In this document: positions 53,056 through 61,720 of the stretch, in pieces
Layout: each line of letters opens with the position of its first letter
Position numbering within the stretch: position 1 is the stretch's first letter
Source: Pseudomonadota bacterium
GTDB lineage: Bacteria > Desulfobacterota > Binatia > Binatales > Binataceae
Assembly: GCA_021323675.1 (NCBI GenBank)
Contig: JAJPKP010000003.1
Location: 1 to 64,000 of the forward strand
Reading direction: 5' to 3'
DNA: 64,000 nt
Program-made: the position numbers and the translations under genes
The notes under the pieces: model-generated
What the model was told of the DNA's origin: nothing
Database searches by the model: none
The model's input: the letters and a program-made list of their open reading frames with translations, nothing else

Positions 53056-56000
53056 GCCCCTCCTTCCTTGCGCAACGGTACGAACACATCGACGGTGGTT
53101 CCGACCCCTGGAGTAGAACGAATATCGAGCTTGCCGTTCACGAGCCGTACTCGCTCCTCCATGCTGATCAAGCCCAGTCCTCCCTTTTTGCGGGCTTCGT
53201 CGAGATCGAACCCGTCGCCTTTGTCTTCGATAATCAGTCCGATGCCTGCGGGACTGCCCTGAAGTCGCACAGCAACCGAGGCTGGGGAAGTGTGTTTGCC
53301 GATGTTCCGGAGGCTTTCCTGTCCGACGCGGTAGATACACAACGCCACGTCGTCAGGCACCGAGCCCGGCATGCCATCGCTGTTGAAAGTAACGGGGATC
53401 CCGTGCTGCTTTGAGAAGGTTTCGCATTCTTCGCGCAGCGCCGCCTCGAGGCCAAGCTCGTGCACAATCGCGGGATGAAGCTGGCGCGAAGTGCGATGAA
53501 CCTGCTCCGCAAGTCTTCCGATCTTTTGTCCCAGTTCCGCCAACCGATCTGTGATCGGGACCTCCGCTTCGACCGACGCCTGGAGGTTGGCGACTTCGAG
53601 GCTCAAGGCCGCCAGCTCCTGGCTGAACCCATCGTGCAACTCGCGCGCCAGCTGCCGGCTCCCAGCCTCCTGAACAGTCAGCAGGTTGCCGGTGAGCCGT
53701 TGGAGCTGCCGCTGATAGTCCAGGAGCGCTTCCTCGTTTTTCTTGCGCTCAGTGATATCCGAGACAAAGGCGACGCCGACCAGGTTTCCGGCAGCTTCGA
53801 CGAAACTCAGGTTGATCTCAGCCGGAAACTCCCTTCCATCCTTGCGCACACCCGCGAGGCCCAGGCCCGCGCCCAGGTGACGGGGTATGGGCCGCGAAAA
53901 CCATTTTGCCACATGGCCCTTGTGTCGCCGGCGTGCGCGCTCGGGGACAAGGATTTCGATGTCCTGCCCGATCAACTCATCGCGGCTATAACCGAAGGTT
54001 TTCTCCGTAGCGGAATTTGCCAGCAGAATCTTTCCTTCGCGGCTCACCGCGACTATCGCCTGCGCGGCGGTCTCGAGCAGCGCGCGAACCGTCGCTTCGC
54101 TCTCGATGGCCCGTTTTCGAGTTGCCGTGGTTTCGGTGCGATCCGTGCCGGTGGCGATCATGAATTCGACCGCGCCGTCCACCGTGACGCCCCGGTTCGA
54201 CCAGCCGATCACCAGACGCCGTCCGTCTTTGGCAAGCCAATGGCTTTCCGTCTGACTCGGCGTTCCGCGCAGGATCATTTCAAAAGTCTCCTTGAGGGCC
54301 GGAGCCTGGTCGGGCGCTACCAGGAAATCCCACGGCGCACGCCCTTTCACTTCCTCCAGGGAGTAACCGGTAACCTGTTCGCAAACCGGGTTGAACTGGA
54401 CAATGCGTCCTTGTTTGTCGAGGACCATGACGAGCAAGTCGGTGGCCGAGTCGAGGATAGCCGAGACCATGCTTTCCTGCTTCTGCAGCGCCATCTGGTT
54501 TCGCTTGAGCTCGTCGATGTCCACGAAGACCATCACTACGCCTTCGATTTTTTCCTGGGCGGTGCGGAACGGCCGCATTCGCAGGAAATACCAATGCTCT
54601 TCCCCACTTTTGACCTCGCAGTTGGCCTCGTGCTCGGTTTCGATGACCGAATTTATGAGCTCGCTGAGATCGGGCAGGTTGACGCCGATGCGAAGATTGC
54701 CGATTGGCCGTCCGATGTCCGCGGGCAGCAAGCCCAGCAGCTTTTGCGCCGGCGGAGTAAAGCGGCGGATGCGGCGGTCGCGGTCCAGGATCAGGATGGG
54801 AATATCGACGCCGCTGATTACGTTGCTCAGATCATCGGACAGCAGGCTCAGTTCGGCGTTGCGATTTTGCAACTGCTCGTTAAGCGTGACGAGTTCTTCG
54901 TTGCTGGACTGGAGTTCTTCCTTGGCGGTCTCGAGCTCCTCGTTGGTGCTCTGGAGCTCTTCCATGCTGGAGAGAGCTTCTTCGTTGGCGGTCTTCAGCT
55001 CTTCGTTGGTGGATTCCTGTTCGCGAATGACCGCCTGCAGATACTCGCGCGTGCGAACCAGCTCGGCCTGCACTCTGCGAAGTTCTTGCATCCGCGGTCC
55101 CTTGCCGCTCGGTTCGGCACTGGCCGGCCGCGAGCGCAAAGTGCGGCGCGAGTCACCGGGTTCTTCGAACAGGATCAGGTAGCTTTTTCCGCCGTCGCCG
55201 GACGATGGCAGCGGGTTGACCTCGACATTGATGGTGCGCATTTCCCCGTCGCGTTTGACGGGAATCAATTCCCTGCGAACGCTATGGCCCGTTCTGCGCG
55301 CTTCCTGCAGGGCCGCCCGCAATTCGAGTTGAAGCTCCTGCGGCAGCATCCGGTTCAGGCTGAAAGTCGCTCTGCCGGGAGCGGGTTGCAGATAAGGGCT
55401 GGTGTCGCCGCGAAAGTGCAGAATCTGCAGATCGTTGTTGACGACGATTCCCGCGTGCGCGTAGCGCTCCCATACGATACGGTCAGCTTCTCTTTCGAGA
55501 TCGACCCGAAGAGGAGCTTCGACCTTCGGTTTTCCTGGCAGTGGTGGCATTTCGAAGCTCGCCTCGGCTATCTGGAAAGGTTCAACTGCCCCCCGATTGC
55601 GGGTAAAAAATTTGTGCTTGCGGTCCGCCGCGGTAAACAGTTGCGGATACGCTCCAAGACTCTCCGACCTCCCCAGCAAGAGCATCCCGGTCGGTTTCAG
55701 CGCGTAGTGAAAAGCGGCCACGATTTTCCGCTGCAGAACCTGCTCCATGTAGATCAGAACATTGCGGCAACTGACCAGGTCGAGCTTTGAGAACGGGGGG
55801 TCCTTGATCAAGTCGTGGCGCGCGAAGACGCACAGTTCGCGAACAGAGGGGTTGATCGAGTAATTGCCGTCGATGCGCGTGAAATAGCGCCGCCGCCGCT
55901 CGGGCGTCACGTTGGACGCGGCTTCTTCCAGGTAGATGCCCGCACGCGCCTTCTCGATGGCGACTTCATTGATGTCGGTCGCGAAGATCTGAATCGGCGT

Positions 56001-57122
56001 CCCGACGGCGCGATCGCCCAAGTACTCAAGCAGGCAGATGGCGATGGAATAAGCCTCTTCGCCGGTGGAACAACCGGGCACCCAGATTCGTATCGGTTCC
56101 GCGTTCTTCCTGCCCGCGAAGATCTTGGGGAAGGCCTTTTCCTTGAGCGCCGCGAAGACTTCCGGATCGCGAAAGAAGCCGGTGACGTGGATCAGAACTT
56201 CCTGGAAAAGAAGGTCCTGTTCGGCGCGATTGCCGTCCAGGAACTTCAGATATTCTGTGAAGTCTTCAAACTTATGCAGGGCCATGCGCCGCGCGATACG
56301 ACGCTTGATGGTCGCCCGCTTGTAGTAAGTAAAATCAACTCCGGAAGAGGCGCGCAGCAGCCGGAACAAATGCGCCCAGTCCTCCTCCTTGGGGGGAGGC
56401 ACCTCGACCGGCTCGACGAGCGCAAGCGGCCTGGTGGCAAGGCGCTCCAACTCGGTCGCAATCCGGTCAGGAGGAAGCACAAAATCCACACATCCGGCGG
56501 TTATCGCGCTGCGCGGCATTCCATCGAACTTTGCGGTGGAAGGATCCTGGGCAAACGTGACGCCCCCTTCCATCTTGATGGCTCTAAGCCCGGCAGTCCC
56601 GTCCGACGCGGTTCCCGACAGGACCACCCCAATTGCGCGGGATTTCTCCTTTTCCGCCAGCGATTGGAAAAAATAGTCAATCGGGAGATAGTGTCCGGTT
56701 GTTTCCTTCCGGACGACCATATGGAGCGATCCATCCATCAGGCTCAAGTCCGCATTGGCGGGAATCACATAAACCTGGTTCGGCTCCACCCGCATCCGGT
56801 CACGGGCCTCATGCACCGGCATCTTGGTCGCTCTGGCGAGCAGCTTGGGGAGGATGCTCTGGTGAGTCGGCTCGAGGTGTTGCACCAGGACAAAGGCCAG
56901 GCCGGTATTGGGCGAAAGCGCCTGCAGAAATTGCATAAAGGCTTCGAGGCCTCCGGCCGAGGCGCCGATGCCAACGACCCGCGTGTGGAGCGTCTTCGAG
57001 GATGGCTGCCGAGAAGGGTGCGCCTTGTGCTGCGGCTCGGCGAGACTCGCGGTCGTTCGCGCCTTGGCCGGAACGCTGCTCCTCGGTTTCCGCTCTGAAG
57101 GTTTCTTGCTCTTTTTTTTCAT
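53052..57122 (-). CDS. CheB-CheR-PAS hybrid sensor histidine kinase
   Basis: A 1356-residue protein: CheB methylesterase (about 46-230; catalytic S55 in GASAGG, H82, D174), CheR methyltransferase (about 245-510; PGCSTGEEAYSIAI SAM loop), a PAS-like segment (about 525-640), a long coiled coil of repeated T/S-N-E-E-L units (about 670-780), three PAS domains (about 785-880, 900-1015, 1020-1140), and a HisKA_3/HATPase kinase (phosphorylated H1163 in ARELHDGFSQ). There is no transmembrane segment, so it is a cytoplasmic sensor. PAS ligands are not identifiable. It forms a pair with the overlapping NarL-type regulator. Confidence 0.93.
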   Translation of the reverse strand: MKKKSKKPSERKPRSSVPAKARTTASLAEPQHKAHPSRQPSSKTLHTRVVGIGASAGGLEAFMQFLQALSPNTGLAFVLVQHLEPTHQSILPKLLARATKMPVHEARDRMRVEPNQVYVIPANADLSLMDGSLHMVVRKETTGHYLPIDYFFQSLAEKEKSRAIGVVLSGTASDGTAGLRAIKMEGGVTFAQDPSTAKFDGMPRSAITAGCVDFVLPPDRIATELERLATRPLALVEPVEVPPPKEEDWAHLFRLLRASSGVDFTYYKRATIKRRIARRMALHKFEDFTEYLKFLDGNRAEQDLLFQEVLIHVTGFFRDPEVFAALKEKAFPKIFAGRKNAEPIRIWVPGCSTGEEAYSIAICLLEYLGDRAVGTPIQIFATDINEVAIEKARAGIYLEEAASNVTPERRRRYFTRIDGNYSINPSVRELCVFARHDLIKDPPFSKLDLVSCRNVLIYMEQVLQRKIVAAFHYALKPTGMLLLGRSESLGAYPQLFTAADRKHKFFTRNRGAVEPFQIAEASFEMPPLPGKPKVEAPLRVDLEREADRIVWERYAHAGIVVNNDLQILHFRGDTSPYLQPAPGRATFSLNRMLPQELQLELRAALQEARRTGHSVRRELIPVKRDGEMRTINVEVNPLPSSGDGGKSYLILFEEPGDSRRTLRSRPASAEPSGKGPRMQELRRVQAELVRTREYLQAVIREQESTNEELKTANEEALSSMEELQSTNEELETAKEELQSSNEELVTLNEQLQNRNAELSLLSDDLSNVISGVDIPILILDRDRRIRRFTPPAQKLLGLLPADIGRPIGNLRIGVNLPDLSELINSVIETEHEANCEVKSGEEHWYFLRMRPFRTAQEKIEGVVMVFVDIDELKRNQMALQKQESMVSAILDSATDLLVMVLDKQGRIVQFNPVCEQVTGYSLEEVKGRAPWDFLVAPDQAPALKETFEMILRGTPSQTESHWLAKDGRRLVIGWSNRGVTVDGAVEFMIATGTDRTETTATRKRAIESEATVRALLETAAQAIVAVSREGKILLANSATEKTFGYSRDELIGQDIEILVPERARRRHKGHVAKWFSRPIPRHLGAGLGLAGVRKDGREFPAEINLSFVEAAGNLVGVAFVSDITERKKNEEALLDYQRQLQRLTGNLLTVQEAGSRQLARELHDGFSQELAALSLEVANLQASVEAEVPITDRLAELGQKIGRLAEQVHRTSRQLHPAIVHELGLEAALREECETFSKQHGIPVTFNSDGMPGSVPDDVALCIYRVGQESLRNIGKHTSPASVAVRLQGSPAGIGLIIEDKGDGFDLDEARKKGGLGLISMEERVRLVNGKLDIRSTPGVGTTVDVFVPLRKEGGA

Positions 57123-57151
57123 CGATTTTTCAGCAGCCCCAATATGGTGAA

Positions 57152-57171
57152 CGCGCGAGGCATCTCGCGCG
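57152..57171. repeat. GC-rich hairpin upstream of the hybrid kinase gene
   Basis: CGCGCGAG-GCAT-CTCGCGCG: a perfect eight-pair stem with a four-base loop, 30 nt before the kinase start. It would lie in the transcript leader or act as an operator. Confidence 0.45.
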
Positions 57172-57282
57172 CGTCGCTCGCTCCAAAGGGAAGGCCAACA
57201 ATCCTACAAACGAAGGTTCGAATCCGCGAACGTTATCCGCATTCGCGTCTGTGTCGCGGGCGAATTGCGCTATGATTAAGCG

Positions 57283-57297
57283 CAGCATCAGATGCTG
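57283..57297. promoter_or_regulatory. Dyad at the probable metK transcription start
   Basis: CAGCATC-A-GATGCTG, seven-base perfect arms, begins seven bases after a TATGAT box (57271-57276, five of six to the -10 consensus). A repressor bound here would block the start site. No good -35 is visible. Confidence 0.45.
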
Positions 57298-57406
57298 TTC
57301 GTGCTCGCAGCCCGGATAAGTCTATCCAGTCCAAGTCGCGTTTTCCACGCCGGAAATGCGCTCCGAGCGGATAAGAAGTACAGTTACGCCAAGGCTACGG
57401 CCAGCA

Positions 57407-57424
57407 CTCAGGAGGGTGCCTGAG
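57407..57424 (+). promoter_or_regulatory. Hairpin covering the metK Shine-Dalgarno
   Basis: CTCAGG (57407-57412) pairs perfectly with CCTGAG (57419-57424) around AGGGTG. The only good Shine-Dalgarno, AGGAGG at 57410-57415, is half in the stem and half in the loop, 10 nt before the GTG start. This would limit translation unless melted. No known SAM riboswitch core is recognised upstream. Confidence 0.5.
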
Positions 57425-57425
57425 G

Positions 57426-58610
57426 GTGGAAGACAACAAGCTCGTGATAACGCTCGCGTCCGATTCCGAGCGCATCGCAGCAAAGCCTGAGGTCTGCGAA
57501 CACAAGGGAATCGGTCATCCTGACAGCATCTGTGATGGCGTCGCGGAATTCGTGTCACATGCTCTTTGCAGCGCCTACCTGGACGCGTATGGCTCCGTCC
57601 AGCATCACAACACCGACAAAGCGTTGCTCATCGCGGGACGCTCGCAGCCGCGCTTCGGAGGAGGAGAGATTATTGCCCCAATGCGGCTGATAGTCGGAGG
57701 GCGCGCCACCACCCTGCCCGGGATCGAAACCCGCGACCTGGTTATCGCCGCGGCGCGCGAATATGTCGCGGGGGCGTTGCGATGCGATCCCGGCTTGTTC
57801 TTAATCGACTCCGCAATTGGCGAGGGCAGCCCCAACCTCCGCCAGGTTTTCGCGCGCGGTGCGCGGTTTCCTCTCGCCAACGACACCTCGGTCGGCGCGG
57901 GTTACGCGCCCTATTCGATTCTCGAGCGCAAGGTGCTCGAACTTGCCTCGATCCTGAAATCGGCGGAGTTCCGCCGCGCTTTTCCGGCTGCGGGCGACGA
58001 CTACAAAATCATGGGCGTTCGGGTCGGACAGTCTTTGCGCTTCACGATCGCGCTGGCTTTCATCGACCGCGAAATCCATTCCACTTCAGAGTACTTCGAT
58101 ACGAAGGCGGCAATAGTCCGCCATCTCGAAGAAGAAATTGGCGAGGCCGGCGCGATCGGCATCAACCTGCTCGACGATCGCGCAGCGACGGACGAGCGCG
58201 GAATCTATCTCACCGCGACAGGACTGAGCGCCGAGCAGGGAGATGACGGGCAAGTCGGCAGAGGGAATCGAACCAGCGGCCTGATCACGCCCTCACGCGG
58301 TATGTCACTGGAGGCAACGGCGGGAAAGAACCCTGTCGCGCACGTCGGCAAAATGTACAACGTGCTGGCCCACGAAATGGCCAGGACGATTTGTGCGGAT
58401 GTGCCCGAGGTCCAGGAAGCTTCCGTGCAGATTCTGTCGGCTATCGGCACTCCGGTAAATGAGCCTCAACTCATTGCGATTAGGGCGATAGTTGCCGGCG
58501 CGACCGATCGATCCACCTCACTGCGGGTAGAGGCGGTAGCACGTGGATGCCTGGCGCAGATAGACGACCTTATGCAGCGTCTTATCGCCGGCGAGATAAA
58601 AGTCTTTTGA
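57426..58610 (+). CDS. metK: Archaeal-type S-adenosylmethionine synthetase
   Basis: A 394-residue AdoMet synthetase of the archaeal family (distinct from bacterial MetK). Signatures: EHKGIGHPDSICDGVAEFVS, HHNTDKALLIAGRS, PRFGGGEIIAPM, DTSVGAGYAPYS and VGRGNRTSGLITPSRGMSLE with AGKNPVAHVGKMYNVLA. It makes SAM from methionine and ATP. The GTG start at 57426 is fixed by the frame and a leader hairpin. If no bacterial-type MetK exists elsewhere in the genome, this is the sole SAM source; otherwise it is a specialised copy. It converges on the nicotinate phosphoribosyltransferase gene. Confidence 0.92.
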   Translation: MEDNKLVITLASDSERIAAKPEVCEHKGIGHPDSICDGVAEFVSHALCSAYLDAYGSVQHHNTDKALLIAGRSQPRFGGGEIIAPMRLIVGGRATTLPGIETRDLVIAAAREYVAGALRCDPGLFLIDSAIGEGSPNLRQVFARGARFPLANDTSVGAGYAPYSILERKVLELASILKSAEFRRAFPAAGDDYKIMGVRVGQSLRFTIALAFIDREIHSTSEYFDTKAAIVRHLEEEIGEAGAIGINLLDDRAATDERGIYLTATGLSAEQGDDGQVGRGNRTSGLITPSRGMSLEATAGKNPVAHVGKMYNVLAHEMARTICADVPEVQEASVQILSAIGTPVNEPQLIAIRAIVAGATDRSTSLRVEAVARGCLAQIDDLMQRLIAGEIKVF

Positions 58611-58660
58611 TGTCGCCTTCGGACGCGCGGAATCCAGACGGACCCGCGCACGTGGTTGTT

Positions 58661-60064
58661 CTAATCCTGCCGCTTCGGTGCCTCGAGTTTCCCCCGCTCG
58701 ACCATCGCGGCCAGCGCGGCTGTCAGTCCGACCGGATAGCTGTCCGGCTTCTCCAACCGCTTGTAGCGCGGAGCGAGCGCAGCCAGCGAGCGGAGACATT
58801 CTTCGCGAGATTCCGCCAGCGTCGGGGAAGGGCCGATCCGGCTTCCGCCGCCGAAACGCCTGAGCAGCAGCATCGACGTCCGATCAGGCGCGGGAGCGAA
58901 CTCACGCGCGACTTCCGCTTCTTTTTCGTCGGCGAGCCCGATCAGGTCGGCATAAAAGGAACCGTCCGCGCCGGCCGCGCGAAACACCTGCTTTCGGCCG
59001 GGAAGGCTCAGCTTGTGTTGCGAGGTCTTCATCCGGGGTGTTCCCTTATACTCAGTCAGCTTGTAGGCGACGTCCAGCGAGGGAGCATCCGCGCTCACCA
59101 CCATCGCCGTACCGACTCCAAGGTCATCGATCGGCGCGCCCGCCTCGACGAGATCGCGGACGCGATACTCGTCGAGATTTCCACTGGCGAATATCTTAGT
59201 CTCCGTCAGGCCGTGGCGATCGAGAATGCGGCGGGCCTTGATGCTGAGATCGAGCAGGTCGCCGCTGTCCAGTCTGATTGCCTGCAGCTTGTGCCCCTGT
59301 TTCTTCAGTTCGAGGCCGACGCGGGCGGCGTTTTCGACTCCGCGTTCGGTATCGTAGGTATCGACCAGCAATGTGCTGATTTGGGGGAAACTCCGGACGA
59401 AATGCGCGAACGCTTCCGCTTCTCGATCGTGCGCCATGACGTAACTGTGCGCCATCGTGCCGTAAAGCGGAATTCCATAGCGTTTACCCGCAAGAACGTT
59501 GGAGGAACCGATGAACCCGGCCAGGTAGCTCGAACGCGCCGCGATCAACCCCGCATCGGCGCCCTGGCTGCGGCGCAGGCCGAAGTCGACCAGCCCTCGC
59601 CCCTTTGCCACAACCGTGCATCGCGCGGCTTTGCTGGCGATAAGCGATGCCATCCCAGCCTGGTTGATAACGATCGTCTCCAGAAGCTGCCCTTCGATCA
59701 GGGGGGCCCGCACCTCTACAATCGGCTCCTGGCCGAAGAATATGGTTCCTTCGGCAAGCGCGAATATCTCGCCTGTGAAGCGGAGTCTGCCCAGAAAGTC
59801 GAGGAACCGCGGATCGAAGAGCTTGAGGGAATCGAGATATTCGAGCATCGAGGAGTCGAAGCGGAATTCTTCGACCAGCTCGAGCAAACGCTCCAGCCCG
59901 GCGGCGACCAGGAAGCCGCGCCCGGCCGGCAGACGCCGCGAACTCATGCTGAAGCATGCGTCGTCGTTGAAGCCGAGCGCGAAATAGCTCGCCGCCATCG
60001 TGAGTTCGTAGAGGTCCGTGAGCAGCGGAAGCTCGTTCGGGTCAAGGCGCAAGTCGGTAGCCAT
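58661..60064 (-). CDS. pncB: Nicotinate phosphoribosyltransferase
   Basis: A 467-residue enzyme joining nicotinate and PRPP in NAD salvage. Hallmarks: LLTDLYELTMAASYF at the N-terminus, the phosphoribosyl site FGLRRSQGADAGLIAARSSYLAGFIGSSNV, GTMAHSYVMAH with the catalytic His region, and LDSGDL plus ASGNLDEY. The length suits the bacterial class. It is 57 bp downstream of a CBS gene in the same direction and probably shares its -24/-12 promoter. It consumes the PRPP made by the prs gene of the same presumed regulon. Confidence 0.93.
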   Translation of the reverse strand: MATDLRLDPNELPLLTDLYELTMAASYFALGFNDDACFSMSSRRLPAGRGFLVAAGLERLLELVEEFRFDSSMLEYLDSLKLFDPRFLDFLGRLRFTGEIFALAEGTIFFGQEPIVEVRAPLIEGQLLETIVINQAGMASLIASKAARCTVVAKGRGLVDFGLRRSQGADAGLIAARSSYLAGFIGSSNVLAGKRYGIPLYGTMAHSYVMAHDREAEAFAHFVRSFPQISTLLVDTYDTERGVENAARVGLELKKQGHKLQAIRLDSGDLLDLSIKARRILDRHGLTETKIFASGNLDEYRVRDLVEAGAPIDDLGVGTAMVVSADAPSLDVAYKLTEYKGTPRMKTSQHKLSLPGRKQVFRAAGADGSFYADLIGLADEKEAEVAREFAPAPDRTSMLLLRRFGGGSRIGPSPTLAESREECLRSLAALAPRYKRLEKPDSYPVGLTAALAAMVERGKLEAPKRQD

Positions 60065-60120
60065 CGCGATTGTTCGGCGCAGCGTCCGCCGCGGTTCGGA
60101 GCCCCGCCCTTTGCGGCAGT

Positions 60121-60594
60121 TCAGTCGGACGATCTCGCTTTCACCCGGCCGCGATTGATCGACGTGAAGACGTCCGCGACGAGGTTTTTCAATTCCTGAT
60201 TGATGCCTCCGCGCAGCGGACGCGCGGCTTCGTGCGCGATGTCGTCAAGAGACAGCACTCCGGCGAGAGTTCCGTCCGCGCCAACCACGGGAAGGCGGCG
60301 ATAGCCCTTGCCCCGCATCAAATTGGCGGCGGAAACGAGGTCGTCATCCGCGCGGCAACATACGATCTTTCGCGCCATCGCGGTTTCAACCCGGATGGCA
60401 TCGAGAACTTTCCCTTGCGTGTAGGCGGCCATGCAGATGTCGCGGTCCGTGAGAAAACCGACCGGCCTGGAGTGCTCGTCCACTACCGGAAGTCCTCCGC
60501 AGGAGTTCTCCCACATAAGCTGGGCCGCTCGAGTTAAAGGATCGCCGGGGCGGCAAACCTTCGGGTTCCTGTTCATTATCTGGCTGACCTTCAT
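60121..60594 (-). CDS. CBS-domain protein upstream of pncB
   Basis: A 157-residue pair of CBS repeats (VSQIMNRNPKVCRPG ... PVGFLTDRDICMAAY; ETAMARKIVCCRADD ... LAGVLSLDDIAHEA) with a short basic tail. Likely senses adenylate nucleotides. ATG at 60594 is preferred to an upstream TTG. Placed before pncB, it may sense energy charge for NAD salvage. Confidence 0.9.
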   Translation of the reverse strand: MKVSQIMNRNPKVCRPGDPLTRAAQLMWENSCGGLPVVDEHSRPVGFLTDRDICMAAYTQGKVLDAIRVETAMARKIVCCRADDDLVSAANLMRGKGYRRLPVVGADGTLAGVLSLDDIAHEAARPLRGGINQELKNLVADVFTSINRGRVKARSSD

Positions 60595-60622
60595 CGCTTC
60601 CAACCCTCGATGAAGGATAAGA

Positions 60623-60638
60623 CGCCAGATTCATGCCG
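60623..60638 (-). promoter_or_regulatory. Sigma-54 promoter candidate for CBS-pncB
   Basis: Minus strand reads CGGCAT-GAATC-TGGCG: four of six at -24, T-GC at -12, exact spacing. The predicted start near 60612 leaves an 18-nt leader with a GGAAG Shine-Dalgarno. Confidence 0.4.
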
Positions 60639-60747
60639 AAGAATTGCCTTTGACGGGACAACCGCCAAGGGCTTTCGGCATTCGGACTTGTTTCCAAACG
60701 TTCCGGAATGTTGCGAAACGCTACATTTGACTGGCGACCCGGCGGTA

Positions 60748-61659
60748 TCAGAACGGGATGCGCGCGCTGAGGATGACCGCGTTGTTGTACGCTGGATGAG
60801 TCGTGACGGCGACCTGGTAGCCAGCTCCTATTGTGACTCCCACGCGATCGTGAATCGGAAAACGTCCGAACAATATTCCAGGCGTGAGGAAAAGCTGGTT
60901 CTGCCCGGTGCGAGTGCCCTTCGCAAACCAGGTGTAGTTGGTCTCGAACTCAGGCCAGAAGTACTTGAAGATATGGTACTGGAAGGCGGTGTTCCACACG
61001 AGCGGCCATCCCAATCGGTCTTCGCCGCCATTCGGGAAGGTCACGCCCAAGGTCGATTGCACATCGAAATTCCCGAAACCCTTGCCTGCCGCGATTGTCG
61101 GGGTGAAGAGCGCGTGCCCGGCGCTGTTGCCATCGTCGCCGGTAGGGGCGCTGAAGCCCATGAACGCAGTTACGATGTAATTGCCGTTCTCTTCATTCGC
61201 GGAAAGCAGCCGATACTTGACCAGGAACGTCTCGTCGGCCCATCCGTCAGTCGGCACGGTTTTTTTCTTGGTCGAATGCTCGATATGCCCATCGTGGGCG
61301 ATCCAAGCCGGGATTCCGAGAATAATTTCGGTGTTCTGGAAAGGAATGAGCTCCAATCCCTTGCTGCCGCCGAAATTGTTGGTCGCTACCCCAAGCTTGT
61401 TTGCTTGCCAAAGCTGGTCGTAGCGAAGCTCCTCTTCCAGACGAGGAGTGACGGTGACCAGCGGAGTAACCCAATGCGGCTGCTCGCTCTGAATCCTGGT
61501 TACCCTCGGAAACCAATCCAGGAAATAGTCGCCCACTGCCGAAGCAAATGAGTCCACGCTCTGCGCCTGGCAAGGCGATACGAGAGAAAGGATCGAAATA
61601 GCAGCCGCGAGGATGCCGAGCTGAAAAAAGCGACTTCTGGTAGCGGAAAAGTAGTTCAT
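60748..61659 (-). CDS. Outer-membrane beta-barrel protein of unknown function
   Basis: A 303-residue secreted protein: signal peptide (FFQLGILAAAISILSLVSPCQAQ, cleavage after A-Q-A-Q), then alternating aromatic/polar strands, ending in aromatic phenylalanine (ILSARIPF), the sorting signal for outer-membrane insertion. The repeated G-x-x-F/P-x-G/D pattern (MGFSAPTGDDGNSAGHALFTP) resembles MetA-pathway/phenol-degradation porin-like proteins. The substrate is unknown. It has the clearest sigma-70 promoter of the window. Confidence 0.82.
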   Translation of the reverse strand: MNYFSATRSRFFQLGILAAAISILSLVSPCQAQSVDSFASAVGDYFLDWFPRVTRIQSEQPHWVTPLVTVTPRLEEELRYDQLWQANKLGVATNNFGGSKGLELIPFQNTEIILGIPAWIAHDGHIEHSTKKKTVPTDGWADETFLVKYRLLSANEENGNYIVTAFMGFSAPTGDDGNSAGHALFTPTIAAGKGFGNFDVQSTLGVTFPNGGEDRLGWPLVWNTAFQYHIFKYFWPEFETNYTWFAKGTRTGQNQLFLTPGILFGRFPIHDRVGVTIGAGYQVAVTTHPAYNNAVILSARIPF

Positions 61660-61691
61660 GGAAATCTCGCTATGTTACATGTCGAAACGCT

Positions 61692-61720
61692 CTTATAATG
61701 GCGAGATAAAATCCAGTCAA
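61692..61720 (-). promoter_or_regulatory. Strong sigma-70 promoter of the outer-membrane protein gene
   Basis: Minus strand reads TTGACT, 17-bp spacer, TATAAG: five of six in each hexamer with ideal spacing, 33 nt before the start codon. It contrasts with the -24/-12 elements elsewhere in the window. Confidence 0.72.

Larger units (their letters stand above)
57123..57425. other. Control region between the kinase gene and metK
   Basis: No gene. It holds a hairpin upstream of the kinase (57152-57171), a dyad with a TATGAT -10-like box (57271-57276) and the metK leader hairpin. A GGTTCGAATCC word at 57215 imitates a tRNA T-loop but lacks a stem. Confidence 0.6.

Noticed and set aside
57205-57240. 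Possible tRNA fragment (GGTTCGAATCC) in the kinase/metK gap
   Set aside because: The T-loop word has no five-pair stem, and no acceptor or anticodon arm can be formed around it.
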